In this document: positions 33,030-42,582 of the stretch, one piece after another
Numbering within the stretch: position 1 is the stretch's first letter
Layout of the letters: each line of letters starts with the position of its first letter
Notes under the pieces: model-generated
Told to the model about the DNA's origin: nothing
Database searches by the model: none
Seen by the model: only the letters and a program-made list of their open reading frames with translations
Source of the DNA: an uncultured Pelagibacteraceae bacterium
Lineage (GTDB): Bacteria > Pseudomonadota > Alphaproteobacteria > Pelagibacterales > Pelagibacteraceae
Assembly (NCBI GenBank): GCA_902630665.1
Contig: CACOVP010000004.1
Location: 1-64,000, forward strand
Length of the DNA: 64,000 nucleotides
Reading direction: 5' to 3'
Made by a program: the position numbers and the translations under genes

Positions 33030-35114
33030 TTACTTTAAAATTTTTGCAGATTTTAAAATAAAAGAATATTCTTCTGCTAATTCTGTGATTGCATTGTCGC
33101 GTCCTGACATTCCTCCATGACCTGCTGCTTCCATTTTGCATTTTAATAATTGAATATTATTATCAGTTTTTGTCTCTCTTAGTTTTGCAATATATTTAAC
33201 TGGCTCAGAGTAGAGAACTCTGTTGTCAAAAAGAGATGTTGTAATAAGCATAGGCGGGTAATCTTTTTTACTAAGATTGTTATAAGGTGCGTAAGATAAG
33301 ATGTACTCAAAGTACTCCTTACTTTTTATTGGATTTCCCCACATCTCCCATTCGCCTGGTGTTAACGGTAATTTTTCATTTAACATAGTTGTCATTGTAT
33401 CTACGAAAGGAACCAACAAAAGCATTCCAAAAAATAAATCTGGCGACATATTAGCTACAGCTCCACCTGTAAGACCTCCAGCAGATCCGCCATAAAAACA
33501 AATTCCACCTTTGTATGTGTATCTTTGTTCTATAAGATGATTTGCACAGGCTATATAATCTAAAAAAGTATTTTTTTTATATTTTTTTTTACCTTTTTCA
33601 TGATGTTTATCTCCTAAATCTCCCCCACCTCTTACATGCGCTATTGCAAAAGTAATTCCTCTATCAATTAAACAAAATCTTGAGGCACTAAAAGATGGAG
33701 ATATACTATGTTTGTATGCCCCGTAGGCATATAAAAGAATTTTTGATTTTCCATTTTGTTTTGCTGTTTTCAATCTAACCAAACTAATAGGTATCATTTG
33801 ACCGTCATGTGACTCTGCCTTTATTCTTTCAACTACATATTTGCTGGGGTCATGACCGGACGGAACTTCTGTTTGTTTTACTAATTTTTTTTGTTTTGAG
33901 ACGATGTCATACTCATATATTTGTCCTGGAGTTGCCATACTTTCCCAACCAACTCTTATCATTGTAGTATTTGTATCTCTTTGCATCAAAGAAACACCAG
34001 GAACGCCTATAGGCTCATCAGAAATTTTAATTTCCTCTTCTTTGTTAGTTTTAATGCTTCTTACAAAAAGTTTTGGGACAGCATCAGACTTTTCTGATCT
34101 AAGGATATAATCGTCTAAAAATTCAAATCCACCAATAACAGTTTCTTTTTTAGCAGGGATAAAAACTTCTAATTTATCTATCTGATTAGTCTTACATCTG
34201 AGTACTTTATAATCTCTAGCCTCCTCATTAGTGTGAATATAAAAATAACCTTGCCAAGAGTCTATTGAATAACGAATATCATTTTTTCTTTTTTGAAAAA
34301 GAGTGGGTTTAATTTCTTTGGCATCAGTAGGAAAAAAATATTCTTCGGTTGTAATGTGATCAGAAGTTCCAATAATGAAATATTTTTCATCAGAAGTTAT
34401 TCCAATACCACAAGTAAAAGTTTCATCTTTTTCCTCAAATATTAACTGATCTTGATCGGCAGATGTTCCAAGGACATGTTTGAAAATTTGTCTTGGTCTA
34501 TGATATTGGTCTAATTTAGAATAGAAAAAGCTTTTACTATCCAAAGTCCATGTGACGCTTCCACTTGTATTTTCAATTACATCTTTTTCGTTTTTTCCTG
34601 TTCTAAGATCTCTCAAATAAATTGTATAATATTCCGATCCTTTTAAATCTAATGAATAAGCAATAAAATTATCACAATAAGAAGTGCTTACAGTGCCAAC
34701 TCCGAAATACTCTGAACCAGTTTTCTTCTTTTCTAAATCACCATCAAAAAAAACTTCCTCTGATTTAGAACCATCTATGAGTTGCCTCATTCTCTTACCA
34801 TAGTTACCCTTGGCTTCTGTTTTTGACCAGTAATAATATCTTTTATCTTTATATTTTAATCCAGTGTCATCTAATTTAATTTTTCCTTTAATTTCATTAA
34901 ATAAATTCTCCTGTAATCCTTTAACGTCAGTGAAGTAGTCTTTTGTTATTTTGTTGTTAGCTTCTATGTAATCCTTAACGTCATTATTTAACTTCTTTGG
35001 ATCTTTTAGAACTTCAAGGATATTTGGCTGATCTACCCAAGAATAATCATCTTCTAGTGCAATCCCGTGATAATTTTTTGTAGTCTTTATTTTTTTTAGT
35101 TTTGGTATAATCAT
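33030..35114 (-). CDS. ptrB: Oligopeptidase B (S9A prolyl oligopeptidase family)
   Basis: CFYGGSAGGLTGGAVANMSPDLF (GxSxGG), C-terminal AAGHGGMSGR. Confidence 0.92.
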   Translation of the reverse strand: MIIPKLKKIKTTKNYHGIALEDDYSWVDQPNILEVLKDPKKLNNDVKDYIEANNKITKDYFTDVKGLQENLFNEIKGKIKLDDTGLKYKDKRYYYWSKTEAKGNYGKRMRQLIDGSKSEEVFFDGDLEKKKTGSEYFGVGTVSTSYCDNFIAYSLDLKGSEYYTIYLRDLRTGKNEKDVIENTSGSVTWTLDSKSFFYSKLDQYHRPRQIFKHVLGTSADQDQLIFEEKDETFTCGIGITSDEKYFIIGTSDHITTEEYFFPTDAKEIKPTLFQKRKNDIRYSIDSWQGYFYIHTNEEARDYKVLRCKTNQIDKLEVFIPAKKETVIGGFEFLDDYILRSEKSDAVPKLFVRSIKTNKEEEIKISDEPIGVPGVSLMQRDTNTTMIRVGWESMATPGQIYEYDIVSKQKKLVKQTEVPSGHDPSKYVVERIKAESHDGQMIPISLVRLKTAKQNGKSKILLYAYGAYKHSISPSFSASRFCLIDRGITFAIAHVRGGGDLGDKHHEKGKKKYKKNTFLDYIACANHLIEQRYTYKGGICFYGGSAGGLTGGAVANMSPDLFFGMLLLVPFVDTMTTMLNEKLPLTPGEWEMWGNPIKSKEYFEYILSYAPYNNLSKKDYPPMLITTSLFDNRVLYSEPVKYIAKLRETKTDNNIQLLKCKMEAAGHGGMSGRDNAITELAEEYSFILKSAKILK

Positions 35115-35127
35115 AACAGGAAATTAT

Positions 35128-35640
35128 ATGAATTTGTTTTTACTGGGAATTATCATTTTCGTCGTAATCTACCTTTTTCTAAATTGGTTCGCTAGCGCTA
35201 GTTCAAAAAAGATAGCTACAACTATAAAAAAAATTGCAATTTATATATCATTGATTCTAGCCGTACTATTTACAATTGGCGGTAAATTCATCTTCAGTCT
35301 TCCAATGTGGCTGATTCTGCTTTCAGGGCTTAAGATTAAAGGATTTACTGCACTACAAATGTATCAATTATGGAGATTAATTCAATTCATGAAAAATAAT
35401 GCAGGAAGATTTTCTCAAGGTCAGTTTGGTCAAACTCCAGGATCATCAAACCTTACATCGGAAGAGGCTTATAAATTGCTAGGGTTAAAAAAGGGTGCAA
35501 GCAAAGAAGAAGTATTGAAAGCTGCTAACCAATTACAAAAAAAAATTCATCCTGACATGAACCGTAATGTAGATAGTTCTAGATTGAGTCAGTTAGTAAA
35601 TGAAGCTAAAGAAAAAATAATTAAAACTGATTTTAGTTAG
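35128..35640 (+). CDS. Membrane-anchored DnaJ-domain-like protein
   Basis: N-terminal TMs; C-terminal SEEAYKLLGLKKGASKEEVLKAANQLQKKIHPDMN. Confidence 0.8.
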   Translation: MNLFLLGIIIFVVIYLFLNWFASASSKKIATTIKKIAIYISLILAVLFTIGGKFIFSLPMWLILLSGLKIKGFTALQMYQLWRLIQFMKNNAGRFSQGQFGQTPGSSNLTSEEAYKLLGLKKGASKEEVLKAANQLQKKIHPDMNRNVDSSRLSQLVNEAKEKIIKTDFS

Positions 35641-36595
35641 ACAAAAGCTCAATACATTTATTATAAACTTTATCAAAAGAAATTTTATCAGCACCTAGAG
35701 TATCATGGGTAGTTGTTTCTTCGGTCTCTCCTTCTGGAATAATTACATTAATATTTTTTGAGTACTTTCCATAGGCAAGAACTGGACTATCCATAAACAA
35801 CGCCACGGTGTTTAAATTTAGAGCAGCACTAATATGCATAAACCCAGTATCATTTCCACAATACAAATTACAATTAGCTACTATAGGTAACATCTTATTT
35901 ATCTTTAAATTATTTAAAGAAATACAATTTGATCCTACATTTGATTTTAATATTTCATCAATCAATTGTTGATCACTTCCTCCAGCAGCTAAATAAAATT
36001 TAGAGGGGTATTTTTCATTAACTTTTTGGATCAATTTTATAAAATTTTTTATTCCCCAGCGTTTTGTTGGTCCAGATGCGCTCACCCCTAATACAATATT
36101 TTTATGATTCTGCGATATATTTTTTCTAGCTTTTAGAATTTTTTCTTCGCTAATTAAAAGTTTTGGTTGCGTTGATACAATTTTATTAAGTTCATTTTCA
36201 GTAAAAATTTTCGCAGTATTAACTACATGTTGCCCTTTTTTTTTAAATAATGGATATTGAGCAATTTTTTTTATACCCGCAAATTTACAAATTAAAAAAT
36301 ATCTTATCGAACTGTTAAAGATAAATACTTTATCAAATTTTTTTTCTTTTATATCTTTTGCTAATTTAAAAAATCCATTTAGACCGTCATGGGAACCAGT
36401 ATTATCGTTTAAACGATCTAATGTTATAACTTCATTAATATGAGGATCATCTAGGAAAAGATCTTTCGCTCTTGTATTTTCTTTAGCTAATATTGAAACG
36501 GGTTTTCCATATTTTTTTGAGATTTCATGGATATAATTTATATGAATTATACAGTCCCCAAGGCCTACTTTATTTATGAGAATCAGAACTTTCAT
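35633..36595 (-). CDS. Glycosyltransferase family 9 (heptosyltransferase-like)
   Basis: VGLGDCIIHI; GVSASGPTKRWGIKNFIKLIQ; CNLYCGNDTGFMHISAALN. Confidence 0.82.
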   Translation of the reverse strand: MKVLILINKVGLGDCIIHINYIHEISKKYGKPVSILAKENTRAKDLFLDDPHINEVITLDRLNDNTGSHDGLNGFFKLAKDIKEKKFDKVFIFNSSIRYFLICKFAGIKKIAQYPLFKKKGQHVVNTAKIFTENELNKIVSTQPKLLISEEKILKARKNISQNHKNIVLGVSASGPTKRWGIKNFIKLIQKVNEKYPSKFYLAAGGSDQQLIDEILKSNVGSNCISLNNLKINKMLPIVANCNLYCGNDTGFMHISAALNLNTVALFMDSPVLAYGKYSKNINVIIPEGETEETTTHDTLGADKISFDKVYNKCIELLSN

Positions 36596-36642
36596 TTTTG
36601 AAACTTATATTATATTTTATTTCAATAAATTGGGACAATAAG

Positions 36643-37527
36643 ATGATAAAACGAGGGGTATACGCAGCTAGTTTAAGTGTTTTAAATAAAGACTTAACTT
36701 TAAACGTTGAGGCTACCATTTCTCATGGAGAAAATTTAATCAAAAAAGGTTGCACAGGTGTTTTTTACTTCGGATCTACGGGAGCAAGTCAGCTGCTTAC
36801 TTTGTCAGAAAAAAAAGAATTTATTTCAAAAATTGCTAGCCATAAATTGAGAAAGCAATTCTATTTAGGTACTGGATGTAATTCTCTTAATGATAATATT
36901 GATTTAATAAATTATGCAATGGAGTATGAATTTAGAGATTTTTTAATTATGCCTCCCGCATATTATAAAGGAAATACCGATGAGGGAGTTTTTGAATTTT
37001 ATAAGAAAATAATAAGTTCTGCACCTAAGGCAAAAATAATTTTATATAATTTTGAAAAATTAAGTGGCTATAAGTTTTCAGCTGAAGCAGCTACAAAGCT
37101 TTGTAAAGCATTTCCAGAAAACATAATTGGCTGCAAAGACTCTAGTTATAACTTATTTGAAACTTTAAAAATTCCAAACTTTTTGATGTTTCCAGGATCA
37201 GAAGCAAAGCTGCTTAAGGGATTAAAACTTGGATGTTCTGGATGTATTTCTGCAGTAACAAATGTGACTCACTCTATAGCTAGAAAGGTGTTTGATGATT
37301 TTGAAAATCAAAATCCACAGACTAAAAACGATCAATTAATTGCAGTAAGAGAGACATTCGATCAATATAATTTGATATCAGCTTTGCATAGTTTTCATTC
37401 AATAAAAGATGAAAATTATAAGAATATACTACCACCACTAACTTTATTAAGTGAGGAAAAACAGAAAGATCTTATTGAAAAATTAAATAAACTTAAATTT
37501 ACTAGTGAAAAAAATAGAGCGGCTTAA
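36643..37527 (+). CDS. DapA/DHDPS-family aldolase (start revised)
   Basis: GVYAASLSVLNKDLTLN, GSTGASQLLTLSEK, ILYNF, IIGCKDSS. Confidence 0.85.
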   Translation: MIKRGVYAASLSVLNKDLTLNVEATISHGENLIKKGCTGVFYFGSTGASQLLTLSEKKEFISKIASHKLRKQFYLGTGCNSLNDNIDLINYAMEYEFRDFLIMPPAYYKGNTDEGVFEFYKKIISSAPKAKIILYNFEKLSGYKFSAEAATKLCKAFPENIIGCKDSSYNLFETLKIPNFLMFPGSEAKLLKGLKLGCSGCISAVTNVTHSIARKVFDDFENQNPQTKNDQLIAVRETFDQYNLISALHSFHSIKDENYKNILPPLTLLSEEKQKDLIEKLNKLKFTSEKNRAA

Positions 37528-37529
37528 TT

Positions 37530-38735
37530 ATGATGTTAGCTAGAGTCCTGGATAAAATATATAAAGAAGATGGAATTATACTTGTTGATCCAAGGGGTCA
37601 AAAATATATTGTAGGTAATCCAAGATCAGAAAAACCAATCACCTTAAAACTTTTAAAGGAGAGTCTTGGGACTAAATTAATACTTTTTCCTGAGATAGCT
37701 TTTCCAGAAGCTTACATGAACGCAGAACTTTTAATTGAGAATGCTTCTCTTCGGGAATTTATTTTAGGTTTTATTAAAAATCTTGGAAGAACTGAAGTTA
37801 CCTTACCAAGTTTAATTTCAAAAAAAATATATGGTGTTTGGAGAACTTTAACAAACTTTAATCTTCCAGGAAGATCAAAAAAAAATGTTGAGCATCACTA
37901 CGATGTAGGCGGTCCTAAAGGGGAAAAGCTCTATGATTTATTTTTAGATAAAAATTTACGTCAATATTCTATGGGTATGTGGTTTGACGATACCAAAACA
38001 TTAGAAGAGGCCCAACAAAATAAAGTGAATCATATAATAAAAAAATTAGATATTAAACCTGGTATGAGAGTTTTAGATGTTGGATGTGGCTGGGGTGGCC
38101 TTGCTTTTGAAATGGCTAAACAAAAGGGATGTGAAGTCCTAGGAATTACTTTAAGTGAAAATCAATTAGTTTACTGCAAAAAAAAAGCAAAGGAGTTAAA
38201 TTTAGATAATCAAGTTAAGTTCGAGATAATGGATTATAGAAATGTTAGAGGTACATTTGATAGGTGCGTTTCAGTTGGTGCTTTTGAACATTTTGGACGT
38301 AAATTCTATAATATTTTTTTTAAAAAAATGAATGAAGTTTTAAAAGATGATGGAATATTCTTACTTCATACCATTGGTGTAGTAGACAAACCTTCACCGG
38401 CCAATCTTTTCATTCAAAAATATATTTTTCCAGGAGGGGTTTGTCCTTCATTGAGTCAAATTATCAATCCAATAGAAAAAACTGGACTAATTGTGAACGA
38501 TATAGAGACTTTAATTAGGCACTACGATAAAACACTTGAAAGTTGGTTAAAACGTTTCTTGGCTAACAAAAGTAAAGTAAAAGATTTATTCGATGAAAAA
38601 TTTGTAAAATGTTATGAATATTATATGGCATCCTGTGAAGCGGCTTTTAAATATAGAGACCTAGTAGTTTTTCAATTACAAATTGTGAAAAACTTTAATA
38701 ACGCCAAAAGAACAAGAAACTACCTTTATTCCTGA
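37530..38735 (+). CDS. cfa: Cyclopropane-fatty-acyl-phospholipid synthase family methyltransferase
   Basis: VEHHYDVGG, QYSMGMW, MRVLDVGCGWGGLAFEMA. Confidence 0.92.
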   Translation: MMLARVLDKIYKEDGIILVDPRGQKYIVGNPRSEKPITLKLLKESLGTKLILFPEIAFPEAYMNAELLIENASLREFILGFIKNLGRTEVTLPSLISKKIYGVWRTLTNFNLPGRSKKNVEHHYDVGGPKGEKLYDLFLDKNLRQYSMGMWFDDTKTLEEAQQNKVNHIIKKLDIKPGMRVLDVGCGWGGLAFEMAKQKGCEVLGITLSENQLVYCKKKAKELNLDNQVKFEIMDYRNVRGTFDRCVSVGAFEHFGRKFYNIFFKKMNEVLKDDGIFLLHTIGVVDKPSPANLFIQKYIFPGGVCPSLSQIINPIEKTGLIVNDIETLIRHYDKTLESWLKRFLANKSKVKDLFDEKFVKCYEYYMASCEAAFKYRDLVVFQLQIVKNFNNAKRTRNYLYS

Positions 38736-38760
38736 AAACTGTTATTAAATAAGTAACAGT

Positions 38761-39966
38761 ATGAAAAGAAAAAAAAAGAAACTCAAGAAAAATAAGTCAA
38801 TAAAATCGAAAACATTAAAAATAAAAAAAACTGCTAAAAGACAAAAAAAAAACGTTAAAAAGAAATCAAAAACTAAAAAATCAATTAAAAGAAAAAAAAT
38901 TAAGTTTCGAAAAAAGAAAATTAGACCTCAGAGATCAAAAAGAAAAAAAACACAAAAAACAAGAATGGTCGTTTCAAGCATTTTAGGTTTAAGTGATAAA
39001 ATAAAAACAATATTAAGATTTAATTTCAATTTAGACAAATCTCTTCAGAATTTTTTTCAAGGTATTTCAAATAAAGTTTCAAATATTAAAAAAGTTATTC
39101 AAGAAGAAAGAATAAAACAAAAACAAAAAAAAATAAAAGAAATGGAGAGAGAAAAAATAGAGGCAAAGAAACGCTTTATGCAACAAGAAGAAATTACACT
39201 TAAAGCTAAAGCGCTAGAGCTCAAAGAGGAAAAAGAATTAAGTCGTCAATTATCAATTGATTTAAAAAGATTTTTACGAGAGGATCAAGCTGAACTTAGA
39301 AGAGAACGAGCAGAAAAACAAAGAAAATTTTTAGAACAAATTAAACTTGAAAAGAAAATTGAAAGTTTTGTACGCAGAGAGGAAAAAGAAGTTCAGGCTC
39401 TTTCAAAATATGTTTTAAATCAACAAAGAGAATCTTACGAAGAAGTTAAATTGCGTATAGATAAAATTAAAGAGAAATATAAAGCTTTAAGACAACAAAA
39501 AGTTGAGGAAACAATTAGAGAGCGATTAACTCAATTTGGTATTGAAGTAAAAGACAGTGATACTAGAGAAATATTATTAGAGAAAGAGAGAGTTTATAAC
39601 GAGGAGAGAGAGAAAGTAGAGTATGCACTTGAGTCTTTCTATAGAGCCTCCCATTCACTTTGCTTCATGATCTCAAAAAGGTATTTAAGTAAACATCTCC
39701 CAATTATGAGGTGTATTGATAAAAGAATAGAAGAGAGTTCAATATATATCAAATGGGATGACACACCTGAAAATGAATGGCTTATTTGTATTTATTTAAA
39801 AGACGACTCTCCTACTCAAGGTATAGTCATTGAGGATAAGACCAACCCAGAAAAAAATATATCTAAAGAATTTAAGCGAGACCAGATCTTTGATGCCTCA
39901 GACTTTATGGTGGACTCTCTGACGGCTTTACTTGATAGAGAAAGAAATAAAAGAAAAGCTAGTTGA
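38761..39966 (+). CDS. Hypothetical protein with extremely Lys-rich N-terminus and coiled coil
   Basis: Intact 401-aa ORF; roughly 70 N-terminal residues dominated by Lys/Arg, then charged coiled coil and an ordered C-terminal domain. Confidence 0.8.
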   Translation: MKRKKKKLKKNKSIKSKTLKIKKTAKRQKKNVKKKSKTKKSIKRKKIKFRKKKIRPQRSKRKKTQKTRMVVSSILGLSDKIKTILRFNFNLDKSLQNFFQGISNKVSNIKKVIQEERIKQKQKKIKEMEREKIEAKKRFMQQEEITLKAKALELKEEKELSRQLSIDLKRFLREDQAELRRERAEKQRKFLEQIKLEKKIESFVRREEKEVQALSKYVLNQQRESYEEVKLRIDKIKEKYKALRQQKVEETIRERLTQFGIEVKDSDTREILLEKERVYNEEREKVEYALESFYRASHSLCFMISKRYLSKHLPIMRCIDKRIEESSIYIKWDDTPENEWLICIYLKDDSPTQGIVIEDKTNPEKNISKEFKRDQIFDASDFMVDSLTALLDRERNKRKAS

Positions 39967-41038
39967 TAAGATCTGTTAATTTTTTAATCTCACCAATTTT
40001 AAATATAATTGCTTCATCTTTTTTGTAGCCAAACTTTTCAGCATTTTCTTTAAATCTTACAGGAGGTTCCCAGATTGGCTCCAAACTTAATATCGCTGTC
40101 CCCCAATGCATTCCTATAACTTTTTTTACTTTTAAGTCTTTCATTAAAGACAAAAGCTCTTCAGGATTTGCGTGAGCTGTAGATTTATCCTTGACTGGAA
40201 CAATTGGATAAAAATTGTAGGCGCCCAAATTTCCAAAGCCCAAATCAATTGGACCAAATTTTTTACCTAATTCCTTGTAAAATGGTGCTGGTCCAGTATC
40301 ACAAGCAAAAAAGATTTTTTTATCTTTGTATTCAATTAAAAAGCTTCCCCAAAGTGATCTATTTGTATTTCCATCTCCCCAGATCCATCGTTTGGACCAA
40401 TGTTGACTTGGAAGCATTGTGACCGTGATTTCATCATTAATTTTGATTTTATCAAACCAATCCAATTCTCTAACTGTATCTTTTTTATATCCATTTTTTG
40501 TAAAATATTTCCCAAGCTTGAGAGGTACAAGAACTTTAGCGTTTTTATAAGGAAAATTTTTTATCGTACGAATACTCATGTGATCATAATGATTGTGTGT
40601 CAGCAAAAATAAATCTATTTTTGGAAGTTGTTTAAGTGTTAAAGGAGATTCTATGTATTTCTTTGGGCCAAATATCATAGGTCCGTAATTTTTTTCGAAA
40701 ACTGGATCAGTAATAATAGTAGTGTTTCCAAGTTTAATTATAAAGCTCGCATGATCAAGCCACATCACATAAGAGTCAGATTTATGTTTTTCAAGATTTT
40801 TTAAAACTATTTGTTTATCAATTACATGTTCAGGTGGATAATCAATCTTAAGTTTCTTTTTTTCCTCCCTAAAAACTTTCCAATCCCATTTAAAATTAGG
40901 ATCTCTTTTTGGACCTCCCTCAAGGTTTCTAAAAGCATATAATTTTCCGTCTTTATAAATATGATGATAAGGTTTTTCCATAGCATTTAAATTAATACTT
41001 AAAGAAAATAATGTACACAGAATAAGGGGTATTCGCAT
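39959..41038 (-). CDS. Secreted metallo-beta-lactamase fold hydrolase (NAPE-PLD/UlaG-like); start probably 41038
   Basis: LLTHNHYDHMS, FFACDTGPAP, GMHWGT; signal peptide MRIPLILCTLFSLSINLNA. Confidence 0.88.
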   Translation of the reverse strand: MRIPLILCTLFSLSINLNAMEKPYHHIYKDGKLYAFRNLEGGPKRDPNFKWDWKVFREEKKKLKIDYPPEHVIDKQIVLKNLEKHKSDSYVMWLDHASFIIKLGNTTIITDPVFEKNYGPMIFGPKKYIESPLTLKQLPKIDLFLLTHNHYDHMSIRTIKNFPYKNAKVLVPLKLGKYFTKNGYKKDTVRELDWFDKIKINDEITVTMLPSQHWSKRWIWGDGNTNRSLWGSFLIEYKDKKIFFACDTGPAPFYKELGKKFGPIDLGFGNLGAYNFYPIVPVKDKSTAHANPEELLSLMKDLKVKKVIGMHWGTAILSLEPIWEPPVRFKENAEKFGYKKDEAIIFKIGEIKKLTDLIN

Positions 41039-41048
41039 ACCCCTTATT
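41021..41048 (-). promoter_or_regulatory. Perfect 12-bp hairpin enclosing the start codon of the MBL hydrolase
   Basis: Minus strand AATAAGGGGTAT-GCGA-ATACCCCTTATT; ATG at 41038-41036 spans stem and loop. Confidence 0.7.
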
Positions 41049-41076
41049 AGCACAGACAATTAAATTTAAAAGGAAA

Positions 41077-41280
41077 TTAAATATCTGAACAGTTAGATTT
41101 ATTTATTCTTTTATCAAATGATTTAATCGCTTCTTTTGAGATAACCCAAACATAAGAGCTTTCTTTTAAACCATTCTCGTCAGCTGCAGTACATTTTTTA
41201 CCAAGTTTTACTTTGGCTATGTTACCTCCAGCACAATTAGTTAAAATTAATAACAAAATTAAAGTAGGTAATATTTTCAT
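41077..41280 (-). CDS. Small putative lipoprotein
   Basis: MKILPTLILLLILTNCAGG lipobox. Confidence 0.65.
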   Translation of the reverse strand: MKILPTLILLLILTNCAGGNIAKVKLGKKCTAADENGLKESSYVWVISKEAIKSFDKRINKSNCSDI

Positions 41281-41352
41281 AATTAAAATTTAAGCTTAGA
41301 GTCTGTGCTTTGCTTGGCATAATTTGGACCAAAAAAAGAAATTGAAACTTTA

Positions 41353-41781
41353 TTGAATAAGATAAACTTTAGCCTTATGATTGAAATTATGTCTAAAAGC
41401 CACATTTATAAATTAAAAGTTTTTGTTGAGGACGTTGACTTTGGTCGGGTATTTTATTCTAGATATCTTCAGTATATCGAGAGAGCTAGAACGGAGCTAA
41501 TACACGAAAAATTTGGTCTCACTTTAACTCAACTTATGAACGAGCACGATGTAATGTTTGTCGTTAGGAAATGCAACATTAGATATCTAAAATCAGCAGT
41601 TTTTGAGGATAATCTAAGTGTCGAAACAGCCGTGTTAAAAAAAACCAATGTTAGACTAAACTTGCTTCAAGAGGTTAAAAGAGGTGAGGAAGTTCTTGTT
41701 AGTGCAGAAGTGGAACTAGCAGTGGTAGATCGAAGTGGGTCAATAAAAAAACTTTCTAAAGATTTTTTTGCAAAAATTTAA
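41353..41781 (+). CDS. ybgC: YbgC-type acyl-CoA thioesterase
   Basis: VEDVDFGRVFYSRYLQYIERARTELI. Confidence 0.9.
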   Translation: MNKINFSLMIEIMSKSHIYKLKVFVEDVDFGRVFYSRYLQYIERARTELIHEKFGLTLTQLMNEHDVMFVVRKCNIRYLKSAVFEDNLSVETAVLKKTNVRLNLLQEVKRGEEVLVSAEVELAVVDRSGSIKKLSKDFFAKI

Positions 41782-41893
41782 ATTTGGCTAAGAAACGCCT
41801 AATATCTGCCTAAATTTACGTTATAAACTATATTCAACTCAAGTTTGCAAATTCAGCAATACTCATAGAGTTAAAAATAAATTAAAAGGAATT

Positions 41894-42016
41894 ATGAGAA
41901 TTAAACAAGTAAAAAAAAACAAGTTAAAGACTAACGTTGATAAGAAATTCAAAAAAATCTCTCTATTCGAACTTCAAAATAGTCCAAAATTTCTAAATTT
42001 TAGAGTTCGAGCATAA
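41894..42016 (+). CDS. 40-aa basic small protein (not in ORF track)
   Basis: MRIKQVKKNKLKTNVDKKFKKISLFELQNSPKFLNFRVRA; preceded by AAAAGGA and followed by an intrinsic terminator. Confidence 0.5.
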   Translation: MRIKQVKKNKLKTNVDKKFKKISLFELQNSPKFLNFRVRA

Positions 42017-42038
42017 TCTTTCCTCCTAAATAAATCAG

Positions 42039-42069
42039 TGGCTTAATCTAATTAGGCCATTGTTTTTAT
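42039..42069 (+). terminator. Intrinsic terminator
   Basis: TGGCTTAAT-CTA-ATTAGGCCA (one G-T pair) followed by TTGTTTTTAT. Confidence 0.8.
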
Positions 42070-42092
42070 ACCAATAATTGTTAAATTAATCT

Positions 42093-42578
42093 GTGAAGCG
42101 GAATAAACTGAATAACAAAGTAGCAATTATTATGGGATCTCAATCGGATCATTCCATAATGAAAGAATGCGCTAAAATTTTAAAGACTCTCAAAATTAAA
42201 TATCAAATTTCAATAGTAAGTGCGCACAGAACACCAAAAAGAATGTTTGAATTTGCAGAGTCAGCCTCAAAAAATGGTTTTGGTGTTATTGTGGCTGGAG
42301 CAGGAGGTTCAGCACATTTGCCTGGCATGGTGGCATCTTTATCTTCCTTGCCAGTTATTGGAGTTCCGATAGAAACAAAAAAACTTAAGGGTTTAGATAG
42401 TTTGTTATCAATAGTTCAAATGCCGCGAGGTTGTCCCGTAGCCACAATGGCTATAAATGGATCAATGAATGCTGGTTTACTCGCAGCTTCAATTATTGGA
42501 AATTTTGATGAAAAAATTAAATCAAATTTAGAAAAATGGAAACGTTTACAAACTAAATCTATTAAAAAAAAACCTTAA
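42093..42578 (+). CDS. purE: N5-carboxyaminoimidazole ribonucleotide mutase
   Basis: VAIIMGSQSDHSIMKECAKIL, SAHRTPKRM, AGAGGSAHLPGM. Confidence 0.97.
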   Translation: MKRNKLNNKVAIIMGSQSDHSIMKECAKILKTLKIKYQISIVSAHRTPKRMFEFAESASKNGFGVIVAGAGGSAHLPGMVASLSSLPVIGVPIETKKLKGLDSLLSIVQMPRGCPVATMAINGSMNAGLLAASIIGNFDEKIKSNLEKWKRLQTKSIKKKP

Positions 42579-42582
42579 TTCG

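Noticed and set aside
40204-40612. Overlapping 72-aa and 70-aa + ORFs and a 64-aa minus ORF
   Set aside because: Shadows or out-of-frame ORFs within the MBL hydrolase gene
41990-42016. GAGTTCGAGC resembling a tRNA T-arm
   Set aside because: No acceptor stem, anticodon arm or CCA context; it lies in the end of the 40-aa ORF
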